From Methylobacterium sp. J-067 (GTDB lineage Bacteria; Pseudomonadota; Alphaproteobacteria; Rhizobiales; Beijerinckiaceae): DNA of 49,664 bases. The translations under genes were made by a program, and so were the position numbers. Of this stretch, positions 30,835 to 41,668 are shown piece after piece; the stretch's first letter is position 1; every line of letters starts with the position of its first letter. Under the pieces are notes generated by a model. It worked only from the letters and a program-made list of their open reading frames with translations, made no database searches and was not told the origin of the DNA. The DNA is taken from NCBI RefSeq assembly GCF_022829465.1, contig NZ_JAKSXZ010000043.1, forward strand, positions 1 to 49,664, in the 5' to 3' direction.

Positions 30835-31059
30835 CGGTCAAATCCCTGACGGATCCTGCGGTGATCGTGTGGTCCGTCACCGCTTATGTTGGCAAAGCTA
30901 TCCGCTGGGAATGAAAGACGATTTAAGCGGCAAGATGAATTCGCGATTTACCTGTGTCAGTAAAGACAAACTGAATGGATTAAAGGAAGATTTCGTTCAC
31001 TCTCGTGCCGCGAGCTTGCGAAGGTTGCGATAAGCTTCCGTCAATCCTGTGCGGGTGCC

Positions 31060-31518
31060 TCAATGCCCCTCCCTGGCGGCGAGCCAGGAGAGCAGGAAAT
31101 AGATGAGCATGACGAGGACGCCGAAGATCAGGAACGGCGTCGAAATCGGCACGAGTTGCGGCGTGAGGATGGCGAGCGTCAGCCCGGAGGTCACGGCGAG
31201 CAGCCAGATCACCCCGCCCCAGGCGCTGGTGAGCCACAGGCCGCTCGCGGCCACGGCATCGACCACCGCGAAATAGACGATGGCGGCCTGCCGGCCGAAC
31301 GGCTCGGCCTCGAAAGGCGGGGCGCCGGGGCGCACGTCGAGGATGGTCGCCCAGGCGAAGACCGCCTTGGCGAGCCATGCCAGCGCGGTGAGCCGCATGA
31401 ACCAGACGAGGGCCGTATCCCAGGTGCTGGGCGGGGGCGCCGCATCGCGCTCGATGCGGTCTCCGAGAAGGCCCCCCGGCCGGATCGGCTTGCTGCGCAG
31501 CGGGATCAGGCCGCGCAT
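31060..31518 (-). CDS. DUF6163-like membrane protein
   Basis: This is 152 residues from ATG 31518 (GAGGG upstream). A polar N-terminus is followed by four hydrophobic segments: ALVWFMRLTALAWLAKAVFAWATIL, AAIVYFAVVDAVAASGLWL, GVIWLLAVTSGLTLAILTP and PFLIFGVLVMLIYFLLSWLAA. The pattern fits the small membrane proteins annotated DUF6163 that lie between LdtR-like regulators and hemB in this order of bacteria. Function is unknown. It is divergent from hemB. Confidence 0.78.
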   Translation of the reverse strand: MRGLIPLRSKPIRPGGLLGDRIERDAAPPPSTWDTALVWFMRLTALAWLAKAVFAWATILDVRPGAPPFEAEPFGRQAAIVYFAVVDAVAASGLWLTSAWGGVIWLLAVTSGLTLAILTPQLVPISTPFLIFGVLVMLIYFLLSWLAAREGH

Positions 31519-31681
31519 GGACGAACCCTCGCGCGCAGGCTCCGCTCGATCTTCACGTTGCGTCGTCTCCCGATGCGACCGCCCACCCCCGGCCGGGTTG
31601 AACCCATCGGGGCCGTGCCGTCAACGTGCGGCACCCCTGCCCTGCGCGTGGCCCTTGGGTCGGTCCCGCCCGGCGTGCTAG

Positions 31682-32836
<1,155 letters not shown>

Positions 32837-32861
32837 CGGAAGGGCGTCGGGCTCCCATTCG

Positions 32862-33230
32862 GTGAAGGTCCTGCATCGCTGGTTCGTGGCCGGGGGCATC
32901 GCCGCGGGGTTCCTCGGCGGGCTCGCGGCCTGCCAGGACACCCTGCGACGGGACAGGGTGGCGACCTGCCGCCGGGCCCTGCCTGCGGTGGCTCAGGGCG
33001 CCGGCATCCGCTACCTGGGGGCCGGGTCCGGTCCCGCCCCCGGAACGGTGCGCGTGGACTACGCCGAAGGCACGCGCCAGCACCGGATGGTCTGCCGCTT
33101 CGACAACGCGGCAAAGCTCACCGAGGTGGCGACGGACGGCAACGCCCTCACCGGCGCGGCCCTCCACATGCTGCAACGCTACTATCTCAACACGCCTGAC
33201 GCGGCGCGGGCCGATCCCGGCCAGCCGTGA
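32862..33230 (+). CDS. Small lipoprotein, hypothetical
   Basis: This is 122 residues from a GTG at 32862, 25 bases after hemB, so it is probably in the same transcript. The N-terminus KVLHRWFVAGGIAAGFLGGLAAC is a lipoprotein signal (lipobox LAAC). The rest contains TCRRALPAVAQGAGIRYLGAG and MVCRFDNAAKLTEVATDGN; the two further Cys could form a disulfide. It is a conserved-looking exported protein of unknown function. Confidence 0.72.
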   Translation: MKVLHRWFVAGGIAAGFLGGLAACQDTLRRDRVATCRRALPAVAQGAGIRYLGAGSGPAPGTVRVDYAEGTRQHRMVCRFDNAAKLTEVATDGNALTGAALHMLQRYYLNTPDAARADPGQP

Positions 33231-33298
33231 GCCTGCTCTTGCGGCGGGCGGCGGCGGCGACCACCTAACAGTCGCTGCACCGCTTGCAGGGTCTTCCC

Positions 33299-33787
33299 AT
33301 GTACGAATCCCGCGCCGACTACGCTGCCCGTCCGGCCGCTGCTCCCTTCACCGGGGGATTGCCCATTCCCTACGTGCGGGCGAGCCTCGGTGCGCGCACC
33401 ATCGCGTACCTGCTGGACATCCTGTTCATCCTCGGCTTCACGGCCCTGCTGACCCTGGCGATCACGGTGATCGGGATCGTGACCTTCGGTCTCGGCTGGA
33501 CGCTCTTTGCCGTGCTGCCCGCGAGCGGGATCATCTACAGCGCGATCACCGTGGGCGGACGGCGGCAGAGCACCATCGGCCAACGGTTGATGGGCCTGCG
33601 CGTGGTGGCGCCGGAGAGCGGTGCGCCGGTCGACATCGTGTCGGCGGCGGTTCACGCCCTCCTGTTCTACGTGGCGGTCTCGACCTTCCTTCTCTGGTGC
33701 GTGGACGTGGCCTTCGGGCTCGTTCGCTCCGACCGGCGCCTTGGGCATGACCTACTCCTCGGCCTCGCCGTGGTCCACGCGCGGTAG
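33299..33787 (+). CDS. RDD family membrane protein
   Basis: This is 162 residues from ATG 33299 (AGGG upstream). It has the RDD-family pattern: RASLGARTIAYLLDILFIL (Arg and Asp in the first helix), a second helix ALLTLAITVIGIVTFGLGW, then GGRRQSTIGQRLMGLRVV before the third helix, and FYVAVSTFLLWCVDVAFG with RSDRRLGHDLLLGLAVV at the end. RDD proteins are often transport-related; the role here is unknown. It lies 68 bases after the lipoprotein gene. Confidence 0.85.
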   Translation: MYESRADYAARPAAAPFTGGLPIPYVRASLGARTIAYLLDILFILGFTALLTLAITVIGIVTFGLGWTLFAVLPASGIIYSAITVGGRRQSTIGQRLMGLRVVAPESGAPVDIVSAAVHALLFYVAVSTFLLWCVDVAFGLVRSDRRLGHDLLLGLAVVHAR

Positions 33788-33804
33788 CTGACGAAAAACG
33801 CGCG

Positions 33805-33840
33805 GGCCAAGCGTCGCGGCATTTTACGGCGTGCTTGGCC
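33805..33840. terminator. Hairpin after RDD gene
   Basis: GGCCAAGC (33805-33812) and GCTTGGCC (33833-33840) pair across a 20-base loop with partial inner pairing, 17 bases after the RDD stop. It probably ends the hemB transcript before bpt. The T content after it is low. Confidence 0.5.
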
Positions 33841-33925
33841 TTCTGGCCCATTGAGCCCGGCCGCGACCCTTGTAGATTGGTGAGAAGCGCGGCGAGAACA
33901 GCCGTGGCCGAGGTTCCGACGAAGC

Positions 33926-34672
33926 GTGACGAGCCATCCGCGCGACACACCGCAATTCTATCTCACGGCGCCCTCGCCGTGCCCGTACCTGACGGGCCAG
34001 GAGGAGCGGAAAGTCTTCACGCACCTCGTCGGGCGGCGCGCCCGCGACCTGAACGAGATCCTGACCCAGGGCGGCTTCCGCCGCTCGCAGACCATCGCCT
34101 ACCGCCCGGCCTGCGAGACCTGCCGCGCCTGCGTGTCGGTGCGGGTGGTGGTGGACGATTTCGTCCCGAGCGCCAGCCAGAAACGGGTGATGGCCCGCAA
34201 CGCCGACCTGATCGGCGCGCCGGAGCAGAACCGCCCGGCCTCGGACCAATACGCCCTGTTCCGGCGCTACCTGAACGCCCGGCACGACGACGGTGGCATG
34301 ATCGACATGACCATGCTCGACTACGCCATGATGATCGAGGACAGCCACGTCGACACGCATCTCGTCGTGTACCGTCGCCACGGGCCGGATACGGCGATCA
34401 CCGGGCGGGGCATGGGCGGCCCGATGGCGGTGTGCCTGACCGACGTCCTCTCGGACGGGTTGTCGATGGTCTATTCGTTCTTCGAGCCGACGGAGGCCGG
34501 GCGCTCCCCCGGCACCTTCATGATCCTCGACCATATCCGCCGGGCCAAGCAACTCGGCCTGCCGTATCTCTATCTCGGCTATTGGGTCGATGGCTCGCGC
34601 AAGATGGACTACAAGGCCAAGTTCAAGCCGCAGGAGCGGCTGATGGGCCCCGGCTGGGTGCGGGTCGAGTAG
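33926..34672 (+). CDS. bpt: Aspartate/glutamate leucyltransferase (Bpt, ATE family)
   Basis: This is 248 residues from a GTG at 33926. Bpt adds Leu from Leu-tRNA to proteins with N-terminal Asp or Glu, tagging them for ClpS/ClpAP (N-degron pathway). Visible family features are [25 protein letters not shown], the Cys pair region [34 protein letters not shown], and C-terminal [26 protein letters not shown]. Length is normal. The start codon is set by family length, as the ribosome-binding site GAGG is a little far away. Confidence 0.93.
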   Translation: MTSHPRDTPQFYLTAPSPCPYLTGQEERKVFTHLVGRRARDLNEILTQGGFRRSQTIAYRPACETCRACVSVRVVVDDFVPSASQKRVMARNADLIGAPEQNRPASDQYALFRRYLNARHDDGGMIDMTMLDYAMMIEDSHVDTHLVVYRRHGPDTAITGRGMGGPMAVCLTDVLSDGLSMVYSFFEPTEAGRSPGTFMILDHIRRAKQLGLPYLYLGYWVDGSRKMDYKAKFKPQERLMGPGWVRVE

Positions 34673-34761
34673 CGCTCCCCTGCCCCGTCACGGGTGCGCA
34701 TTGAGCTAAACGCCCGGCGGTGCTACCCGCCGACCGTTCTCCGACGGTCGAGTCAGCATCG

Positions 34762-36069
34762 ATGATCCCCCGCTACAGCCGCCCCGCGATGACCGCGATC
34801 TGGTCGCCCGAGTCGCGTTTCCGGATCTGGTTCGAGATCGAGGCCCACGCGACCTCCGCTCTGGCCGAGATCGGCGTGGTGCCGAAGGACGCGGCCGAGA
34901 AGGTCTGGGCGATGGGCCGCGACGCGACCTTCGACGTCGCGCGCATCGACGCCATCGAGGCCGTAACGAAGCACGACGTCATCGCCTTCCTCACCCATCT
35001 CGCCGAGATCGTCGGGCCTGAGGCGCGCTTCGTCCACCAGGGGATGACCTCCTCGGACGTGCTCGACACCTGCCTGAACGTGCAGCTCGTGCGTGCGGCC
35101 GACATCCTGATCGCCGACGTGGACGCCCTCCTCGACGCCCTCAAGCACCGGGCGCAGGAGCACAAGATGACGCCGACCATCGGCCGCTCGCACGGCATCC
35201 ATGCCGAGCCGGTGACGTTCGGCCTGAAGCTCGCGCAGGCCTATGCCGAGTTCGCCCGCAACCGCGCCCGGCTCGTCGCGGCGCGCGAGGAGATCGCCAC
35301 CTGCGCCATCTCCGGGGCGGTGGGCACCTTCGCCAACATCGACCCGCGCGTCGAGGAATACGTCTCGCGCAAGATGGGGCTCTCGCCGGAGCCGGTCTCG
35401 ACGCAGGTCATCCCGCGCGACCGCCACGCGATGTTCTTCGCGGTGCTGGGCGTCGTCGCCTCGTCGCTGGAGCGGCTGGCCATCGAGATCCGCCACCTGC
35501 AGCGCACCGAAGTTCTGGAAGCGGAGGAGTATTTCTCCGAGGGTCAGAAGGGCTCCTCGGCCATGCCGCACAAGCGCAACCCGGTGCTCACCGAGAACAT
35601 CACCGGCCTCGCCCGCATGGTGCGCAGCTACGTGAACCCGGCCATGGAGAACGTCGCCCTCTGGCACGAGCGCGACATCTCCCACTCCTCCGTCGAGCGG
35701 ATGATCGGCCCGGACGCCACCGTCACCCTCGATTTCGCCCTGGCGCGGATGACCGGCGTCATCGAGAAGCTGCTCGTCTACCCAGCGAACATGCAGCGGA
35801 ACCTCGACCGCCTCGGCGGCCTCGTCCATTCGCAGCGGGTGCTTCTGGCTCTCACCCAGGCCGGCGTCTCCCGCGAGGATTCGTATCGGCTGGTCCAGCG
35901 CAACGCGATGCCGGTCTGGCGCGGCGAGGGCGACTTCCTCACGCTGCTCAAGAACGACGCCGACGTGACCAAGGCTTTGACGCCGGAGCAGATCGAGGAA
36001 TGCTTCGATCTCGGCTATCACTTCAAGCACGTCGACACGATCTTCGAGCGGGTCTTCGGCAAGGCTTGA
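34762..36069 (+). CDS. purB: Adenylosuccinate lyase
   Basis: This is 435 residues from ATG 34762. PurB acts twice in purine synthesis, releasing fumarate from SAICAR and from adenylosuccinate. The start MIPRYSRPAMTAIWSPESRF is typical; the catalytic segments are TSSDVLDT near 95, TIGRSHGIHAEP near 145 with the general acid His, and the mobile signature loop GSSAMPHKRNP near 270 with the catalytic Ser. Length is normal. It is followed after 57 bases by the D-amino-acid aminotransferase gene; purA lies further along on the same strand. Confidence 0.97.
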   Translation: MIPRYSRPAMTAIWSPESRFRIWFEIEAHATSALAEIGVVPKDAAEKVWAMGRDATFDVARIDAIEAVTKHDVIAFLTHLAEIVGPEARFVHQGMTSSDVLDTCLNVQLVRAADILIADVDALLDALKHRAQEHKMTPTIGRSHGIHAEPVTFGLKLAQAYAEFARNRARLVAAREEIATCAISGAVGTFANIDPRVEEYVSRKMGLSPEPVSTQVIPRDRHAMFFAVLGVVASSLERLAIEIRHLQRTEVLEAEEYFSEGQKGSSAMPHKRNPVLTENITGLARMVRSYVNPAMENVALWHERDISHSSVERMIGPDATVTLDFALARMTGVIEKLLVYPANMQRNLDRLGGLVHSQRVLLALTQAGVSREDSYRLVQRNAMPVWRGEGDFLTLLKNDADVTKALTPEQIEECFDLGYHFKHVDTIFERVFGKA

Positions 36070-36126
36070 TCGGCCGGCACGAATCCCGCACCACCCGTAC
36101 CATCGTCCGAGTTTGAGGAAACCGCC

Positions 36127-36984
36127 GTGAGCGCGTCCCGCATCGTCTACCTGAACGGCGAGTTCCTGCCCTTCGAACAGGCGAAGGTGCCGATCATGGA
36201 TCGCGGCTTCCTCTTCGCGGACGGCATCTACGAGGTATCCGCCATCCTGGACGGGCGCCTCGTGGACAATGCAGCGCATCTGGCCCGACTCGACCGGTCC
36301 CTCGGCGAGATCGGCATCCGCAACCCGCACGATTCTGCGGAATGGGAGCGCTTGCAGACCGAACTCGTGCAGCGCAACGGCGTCACCGAAGGGCTGGTCT
36401 ACATGCAGGTCACACGCGGCGTGGCCGAGCGCGACTTCGCCTACCCCTCGGCCGACACGCCGCCCACGGTGATGATGTTCACGCAAGCAAAGACGGTCGC
36501 CGCCAACCCGCTGGCCGAGAAGGGCGCGCGGGTCATCACGGTCGAAGATCTTCGCTGGAAGCGCCGGGACATCAAGTCGGTGGCCCTCCTCGCGCAGGTG
36601 CTGGCCAAGCAGCAGGCCGTCGAGGCCGGCGTCTCCGAGGCCTGGATGGTCGAGGACGGGGCGATCACGGAGGGGTCCTCCTCCACCGCCTTCATCGTCA
36701 GCCGCGACCGCAAGCTGGTGACGCGCCCGCTCTCCACCGCGCTGCTGCCGGGCATCACCCGCGCCAGCGTGCTGAAGCTCGCCGCCGAGGCCGACCTGAC
36801 CATCGAGGAGCGGCTGATCCCCGTCGCGGAGGCCCTGGACGCCGCCGAGGCGTTCTACACGAGCGCGTCCGCCTTCGTGATGCCGGTGGTCGAGATCGAC
36901 GGCCGCGCCATCGGCGAGGGCAAGCCCGGCCCGCTGACCAAGCGCCTGCGCGAGCTTTACCTGGACTTGGCCCGCGCCGGCTAA
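36127..36984 (+). CDS. dat: D-amino acid aminotransferase (fold IV)
   Basis: This is 285 residues from a GTG at 36127 behind GAGGAAA. It starts with the family block RIVYLNGEFLPFEQAKVPIMDRGFLFADGIYEV. The PLP lysine is in RDIKSVALLAQVLAKQQA near 156, followed by EAWMVEDGAITEGSSSTAFIV with the cofactor-binding Glu and Ser/Thr cluster, and LPGITRASVL. These match D-amino-acid transaminase more than branched-chain or ADC-lyase members. It provides D-Glu/D-Ala interconversion for the cell wall or metabolism. It follows purB after 57 bases. Confidence 0.9.
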   Translation: MSASRIVYLNGEFLPFEQAKVPIMDRGFLFADGIYEVSAILDGRLVDNAAHLARLDRSLGEIGIRNPHDSAEWERLQTELVQRNGVTEGLVYMQVTRGVAERDFAYPSADTPPTVMMFTQAKTVAANPLAEKGARVITVEDLRWKRRDIKSVALLAQVLAKQQAVEAGVSEAWMVEDGAITEGSSSTAFIVSRDRKLVTRPLSTALLPGITRASVLKLAAEADLTIEERLIPVAEALDAAEAFYTSASAFVMPVVEIDGRAIGEGKPGPLTKRLRELYLDLARAG

Positions 36985-37052
36985 GGCGTTTCGGGCCGGA
37001 TATCGGAACGGTTTGGGCTGCCACCTGTTTCGTCGGGACCTCGTACTCGACC

Positions 37053-37409
37053 ATGGAGGCCGCGTTGCCGAGCCTGTTTCGTCTCTCCAAAGTGCCTGCC
37101 GCCGCCCTTGCGGTGATGCTGACCGGCGGGGTGGCGCTGGCCCAGAACCCGGACGCTCCCCTGCGCAAGCAGGACAGCGATCCCGCCCTCCCCCCGGCGA
37201 CCCAAACGCCGCCGGACCGGGTTCGTCCGAGCGCCGACGCCCCGCCGAAAGATCAGTCCCTCTCGGACAAGCTTCAGAAGAACGACGGGGTCATCAAGCC
37301 GCCGGGCGACGCCACCGGAACGGTGGTGAAGCCCGATCAAACCGGATCGATGCCGGTGATCAAGCCCGGTGATTTGCCTGGCCGGACTCCCGGCACCGAG
37401 GCGAAATAG
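37053..37409 (+). CDS. Exported hypothetical protein
   Basis: This is 118 residues from ATG 37053. A signal peptide (LSKVPAAALAVMLTGGVALAQ) is followed by a Pro/Asp/Lys-rich disordered body: DAPLRKQDSDPALPPATQ, KDQSLSDKLQKNDGVIKPPGD and SMPVIKPGDLPGRTPGTEAK. No domain is visible. It lies alone between dat and purA. The start is uncertain, as no clear ribosome-binding site precedes it. Confidence 0.65.
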   Translation: MEAALPSLFRLSKVPAAALAVMLTGGVALAQNPDAPLRKQDSDPALPPATQTPPDRVRPSADAPPKDQSLSDKLQKNDGVIKPPGDATGTVVKPDQTGSMPVIKPGDLPGRTPGTEAK

Positions 37410-37549
37410 CGTCGGACAGACGGGGTTACGGACACCGCCTGCATCCTGCTTGCTTGATTTCCACTGCTGGATCGCGAAAACGGGCTCTGAGCCCGCCTTT
37501 GGATTGCGTCCGATGGCGTGGACATCACTGACACGGGTTCAGGGCAGGC

Positions 37550-38842
37550 ATGGCCAACGTCGTCGTAGTCGGCGCCCAATGGGGCGACGAGGGCAAGGGC
37601 AAGATCGTCGATTGGCTCTCCGAGCAGGCCGACGTCGTGGTCCGCTTCCAGGGCGGCCATAACGCCGGCCACACGCTGGTGATCGACGGCGTGACCTACA
37701 AGCTGTCGCTGCTGCCCTCGGGCGTCGTGCGCGGCGGAACGCTGTCGGTGATCGGCAACGGCGTCGTGGTCGATCCGTGGCACCTCGTGGAAGAGATCGC
37801 CAAGATCGGGCAGCAGGGCGTGTCGATCACGCCGGAGAACCTGCGCGTCGCCGACAACGCCACGCTGATTTTGCCCCTTCACCGCGAACTCGATCATTAC
37901 CGCGAGACCTCGAACGCGGTCCTGAAGATCGGCACCACCAAGCGCGGCATCGGCCCCGCCTACGAGGACAAGGTCGGGCGCCGGGCCATCCGCGTCGTGG
38001 ATCTGGCCGACGCCGACATGCTCGACGCGAAGATCGCCCGTCTGCTCGCGCACCACAACGCCCTGCGCCGGGGCCTTGGCATCGACGAGATCGACGGCGC
38101 CGCCTTGAAGGCCGAGCTTCTGGCCATCGCCCCCAAGATCCTGCCCTTCGCCGACACGGTGTGGTCGCTGCTGGATGAGGCCCGCCGCGCCGGCAAGCGC
38201 ATCCTGTTCGAGGGCGCCCAGGGCGCGCTCCTCGATGTCGATCACGGCACCTACCCCTACGTCACCTCGTCGAACATCGTGGCGGCGCAGGCCGCGACCG
38301 GCTCCGGCCTCGGCCCCTCGGCCATCGGCTACGTGCTCGGCATCGTGAAGGCCTACACGACCCGCGTCGGCGAAGGCCCCTTCCCCACCGAGCTGACCGA
38401 CGCCACCGGCGAGCGGATCGGCGAGCGCGGCCGCGAGTTCGGCGTCGTCACCGGCCGCAAGCGCCGCTGCGGCTGGTTCGACGCGGCCCTGGTGCGGCAG
38501 ACGGTGCGCACCTCCGGCATCAACGGCATCGCGCTGACCAAGCTCGACATCCTCGACGGGTTCGAGACCATCCAGATCTGCACGGGCTATCGCCTCGACG
38601 GCAAGGAGATCGACCATCTCCCCGCGAGTCAGGCCGCCCAAGCCCGCGTCGAGCCAATCTACGAGGCGTTCGAGGGCTGGTCCGAGATGACCGCCGGCGG
38701 CCGCTCCTGGGCCGACCTGCCGGCGCAGGCGATCAAATACGTGCGCCGGATCGAAGAGTTGATTGGGGCGCCCGTGGCGCTGCTCTCGACCTCGCCAGAG
38801 CGCGACGACACGATCCTGATGCACAACCCCTTCGAGGATTGA
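37550..38842 (+). CDS. purA: Adenylosuccinate synthetase
   Basis: This is 430 residues, full length, from ATG 37550. PurA joins IMP and aspartate using GTP, the first step to AMP. The N-terminal P-loop [20 protein letters not shown] with the catalytic Asp and the following GGHNAGHT (catalytic His) are intact, as are [37 protein letters not shown] and [12 protein letters not shown]. It is the partner pathway enzyme of the purB gene 1.5 kb upstream. Confidence 0.98.
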   Translation: MANVVVVGAQWGDEGKGKIVDWLSEQADVVVRFQGGHNAGHTLVIDGVTYKLSLLPSGVVRGGTLSVIGNGVVVDPWHLVEEIAKIGQQGVSITPENLRVADNATLILPLHRELDHYRETSNAVLKIGTTKRGIGPAYEDKVGRRAIRVVDLADADMLDAKIARLLAHHNALRRGLGIDEIDGAALKAELLAIAPKILPFADTVWSLLDEARRAGKRILFEGAQGALLDVDHGTYPYVTSSNIVAAQAATGSGLGPSAIGYVLGIVKAYTTRVGEGPFPTELTDATGERIGERGREFGVVTGRKRRCGWFDAALVRQTVRTSGINGIALTKLDILDGFETIQICTGYRLDGKEIDHLPASQAAQARVEPIYEAFEGWSEMTAGGRSWADLPAQAIKYVRRIEELIGAPVALLSTSPERDDTILMHNPFED

Positions 38843-38992
38843 GCAGCGCTGTCGCATCTATCGTTGATGGCGCCTCGCAAACGCCGTCGATGGTAGTGAA
38901 TGGCGGCCGTTTTGGTTAAAAGAGCGTAGCAGGAACGCGGCTGCGGCTTCGGCCGCGGCCGGCAGGGCGCCAAGCGGGCGAACCGGAGCAGT

Positions 38993-40483
38993 ATGGCCGA
39001 TTATTACCCGCTTCTGGCTAGGGCCCTCGACGCTCTTCCCGACCGCTCGCCCGGCCTCCGGCGTGCCGTCTACGACAGGGCGCGCAATGCGCTGATCAGC
39101 CAGCTCCGCTCCCTCGAGCCGCCGCTGTCCGAGGACGACATCGACCTCGAACGCCGTGCCCTCGACACGGCCATCGAGCGCTTGGAAGTCGAGCACGGCG
39201 GCATCCCCGCACCGGCCAACGACGCCGCCAAGGACAAGGAGACCGCGAAGCCGGAGCCAGCCCAGGCTCCGCCGCCTCCCCCGCCACCGCCGCCGCCCGA
39301 ACCGAAGCCCGCGCCCGAGCCTCCGGGCGAGCCCGTCGCGGAGCGCATGGCGACGGCCGCGGCGGATCCCTTGCCCGAGGCCGGCCCGCCCGAACAGGCC
39401 CAGCCGCAGGCGCCAGAGCCCGCCCTCCCGGCCGCGCCCTCCCCGCGCTTCGTCTTGTCGCCCGAGCCGACTGCCGAGAAGCCCCGCGAGGCGGCCATCG
39501 CCATCGCGGCGCGCAAACCCGCAACAGGCCCGGAAACCGAGTTCGCGCCCGTGACCACGTCGCCGGCCACGGAGCCCGCCTCCCTGGACGAGCCGGATGC
39601 CGTCGGCGACGCCGCTCAGGGTCGCCAGCGCCCCCGGATCGCCGTCGTCGCCCCGCGCGGCAGTCGCTCGAAGGTGCTGCGCAACCTCGTCATCGGCATC
39701 GTGCTGGTGGCGGTGATCGGCGCCATCGCCGTCGCGGCTTTCCTGCTGCGCGACAAACCGCAACTCGTCGCTCGCTCGACCCCGGAGACGTCCCAGCCCA
39801 TCGGCGAGAACCCGGACGCGAAGTTCAACGACCGTGTCGGCGGCGAGACCGCCCCGGCCGAGCGGCCGAAGCCCAAGCAGGATGGCGCCGCCCCCAAGAC
39901 GGCCGCGCCCGTCGTCCCGGCCCAGCCCGGCGTCGCCGTGGCCCAGCGCGCCTTCCTGATCGAGGAATCGACCTCGACCGAGAGTTCGCAGCCGGTCACG
40001 ACCCAGGGCCGCGTGACGTGGCGGATCGATACCGCCAACGGCGACCAGGGCCAGCCGCTGCAGACCTCGGCCACGGCCATCGTGACCTATCCCGAGAGCG
40101 GCCTGACGCTCACCATGACGATCCAGAAGAACCTCGACACGACCCTTCCGGCCTCGCACACGGTGAGCCTGTCGTTCAGCCAGTCCGGCAGCGATCCCTC
40201 CGCGCGGGTCGTGCAGGATGTCGGGCTGCTGCAGGCCAAGGATGACGAGAACGCCCGCGGCTCACCCGTCTCGGGCCTGCCGGTGCGGGTGCGCGACAAC
40301 CTCTTCCTGATCGGGCTGTCGTCCCTGCCTGCCGATGTCGAGCGCAACACCGATCTCCTCCTGCACCGGGCGTGGTTCGACGTGGCCGTGCGCTACACGT
40401 CGGGACGCCGCGCGGTCCTGACCTTCGAGAAGGGCTCCTCCGGCGAGCAGGTCTTGCAACAGGCCTTCGACGCCTGGAAGTGA
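38993..40483 (+). CDS. Conserved single-pass membrane protein with Pro-rich linker
   Basis: This is 496 residues from ATG 38993. A helical N-terminal domain (ADYYPLLARALDALPDRSPGLRRAVYDRARNALISQLR) is followed by about 130 residues of Pro/Ala/Glu linker including ten consecutive prolines, one membrane helix near 223-247 (VLRNLVIGIVLVAVIGAIAVAAFLL), a second disordered linker, and a C-terminal beta-rich domain of about 160 residues (RAFLIEESTSTESSQPVTTQ onward to the terminal FEKGSSGEQVLQQAFDAWK). The cytoplasm-linker-membrane-periplasm layout is that of an envelope protein; the N-terminal motif recurs in alphaproteobacterial hypothetical proteins. No function is known. A perfect terminator follows. 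Confidence 0.8.
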   Translation: MADYYPLLARALDALPDRSPGLRRAVYDRARNALISQLRSLEPPLSEDDIDLERRALDTAIERLEVEHGGIPAPANDAAKDKETAKPEPAQAPPPPPPPPPPEPKPAPEPPGEPVAERMATAAADPLPEAGPPEQAQPQAPEPALPAAPSPRFVLSPEPTAEKPREAAIAIAARKPATGPETEFAPVTTSPATEPASLDEPDAVGDAAQGRQRPRIAVVAPRGSRSKVLRNLVIGIVLVAVIGAIAVAAFLLRDKPQLVARSTPETSQPIGENPDAKFNDRVGGETAPAERPKPKQDGAAPKTAAPVVPAQPGVAVAQRAFLIEESTSTESSQPVTTQGRVTWRIDTANGDQGQPLQTSATAIVTYPESGLTLTMTIQKNLDTTLPASHTVSLSFSQSGSDPSARVVQDVGLLQAKDDENARGSPVSGLPVRVRDNLFLIGLSSLPADVERNTDLLLHRAWFDVAVRYTSGRRAVLTFEKGSSGEQVLQQAFDAWK

Positions 40484-40492
40484 CCACCCCAC

Positions 40493-40532
40493 ACGAACGA
40501 AGCCGGCGGATCGCTCCGCCGGCTTCGTTCGT
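40493..40532. terminator. Perfect bidirectional terminator
   Basis: An 18-bp perfect stem (40493-40510 with 40515-40532), GAAGCCGGCGGA-TCGC-TCCGCCGGCTTC at its core, separates the convergent membrane-protein gene (stop 40483) and rpoH (stop 40550). Confidence 0.85.
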
Positions 40533-40549
40533 CATGAGCCTTGAATAGT

Positions 40550-41443
40550 CTAGTGGTGGGCGGCGAGCGCGCGGGGCGCCTCGCGGGTGGCAACGTTGCG
40601 CTTCACCGCCTCCTGCACCTTCTCGAAGGCGCGGACCTCGATCTGGCGTACCCGCTCGCGCGAGACACCGAACTCGCCCGACAGGTCCTCAAGGGTGATC
40701 GGATCCTCGGCCAAGCGGCGCGCCTCGAAGATCCGCCGCTCGCGGGCGTTCAGCACGCTCAGGGCGTCGCGCAGGGCCGAGAGCCGGTTCTGGCCTTCCT
40801 GCTCGCGCACCAGCACCGTCTCCTGGCTCGGCGTGTTGTCCACGAGCCAATCCTGCCACTCGCCCTCGCCTTCCTCGCGCAGGGGCGCGTTGAGGGACGT
40901 GTCACCCGAGAGGCGGCGGTTCATGTCCACCACGTCCTGCTCCGGCACGCCGAGGCGGGTCGCGATCTGCGACACCTGATCGGGTCGCAGGTCGCCTTCC
41001 TCCAGCGCAGAGATCTTGCCTTTGGCCTTGCGCAGGTTGAAGAACAGCTTCTTCTGGTTGGCGGTGGTGCCCATCTTCACAAGGGACCACGAGCGCAGGA
41101 TGTATTCCTGGATCGCCGCCTTGATCCACCACATTGCATAGGTGGCCAGCCGGAAGCCCTTGTCCGGGTCGAAGCGCTTGACGGCCTGCATCAGGCCGAC
41201 GTTCCCCTCGGACACGACCTCGGCAATCGGCAGGCCGTAGCCGCGATAGCCCATGGCGATCTTCGCCACGAGGCGCAGGTGCGAGGTGACGAGCCGGTGG
41301 GCCGACTCGCGATCTCCACCGTCGCGCCAGGATTTCGCCAGGGTGAACTCTTCCGCCGGCTCCAGCATCGGGAACTTGCGGATCTCGTCGAGGTAGCGCG
41401 AAAGGCCACCTTCGTTGGCGAGCACGGGCAGCGTACCGGCCAT
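40550..41443 (-). CDS. rpoH: RNA polymerase sigma-32 factor (heat shock)
   Basis: This is 297 residues from ATG 41443, behind GAGGAG. Region 2 is clear: SGNVGLMQAVKRFDPDKGFRLATYAMWWIKAAIQEYILRSW with preceding LVTSHLRLVAKIAMGYRGYG (here E-G-N-V-G-L). The RpoH box is in the following KKLFFNLRKAKGKI. Region 4.2 is LEDLSGEFGVSRERVRQIEVRAFEKVQEAVK. It directs transcription of chaperone and protease genes in heat stress; alphaproteobacteria often have more than one RpoH. It lies 225 bases downstream of rluD on the same strand, room for its own promoter. Confidence 0.96.
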   Translation of the reverse strand: MAGTLPVLANEGGLSRYLDEIRKFPMLEPAEEFTLAKSWRDGGDRESAHRLVTSHLRLVAKIAMGYRGYGLPIAEVVSEGNVGLMQAVKRFDPDKGFRLATYAMWWIKAAIQEYILRSWSLVKMGTTANQKKLFFNLRKAKGKISALEEGDLRPDQVSQIATRLGVPEQDVVDMNRRLSGDTSLNAPLREEGEGEWQDWLVDNTPSQETVLVREQEGQNRLSALRDALSVLNARERRIFEARRLAEDPITLEDLSGEFGVSRERVRQIEVRAFEKVQEAVKRNVATREAPRALAAHH

Positions 41444-41668
41444 GGCATAACTCCTCAAACAGGTCCCCCAGACGGGCGAACGCGGTGATCGACGGGGTCG
41501 CCCTTGAGCCAACCCCTCCGAGCGCCCATCTGAATGGGGCCGCTCGACCAATCCCGTCGCGTCTGGGACACGTTACGTCGCCACCAACGCACGACCGGAT
41601 CGTTGGGTTGAAGGATGGCACGAAGTGCCGCGGCCTGTCGTGCCCTTTCGCACGATCATCGCTGAAAA

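Noticed and set aside
29705..30880. A 391-codon minus-strand frame
   Set aside because: It is the antisense of exoD plus an overlap with the MarR-type gene, and has no motifs.
32862..33230. The lipoprotein gene as a haem-related factor because it follows hemB
   Set aside because: Only proximity supports this; no motif links it to haem.
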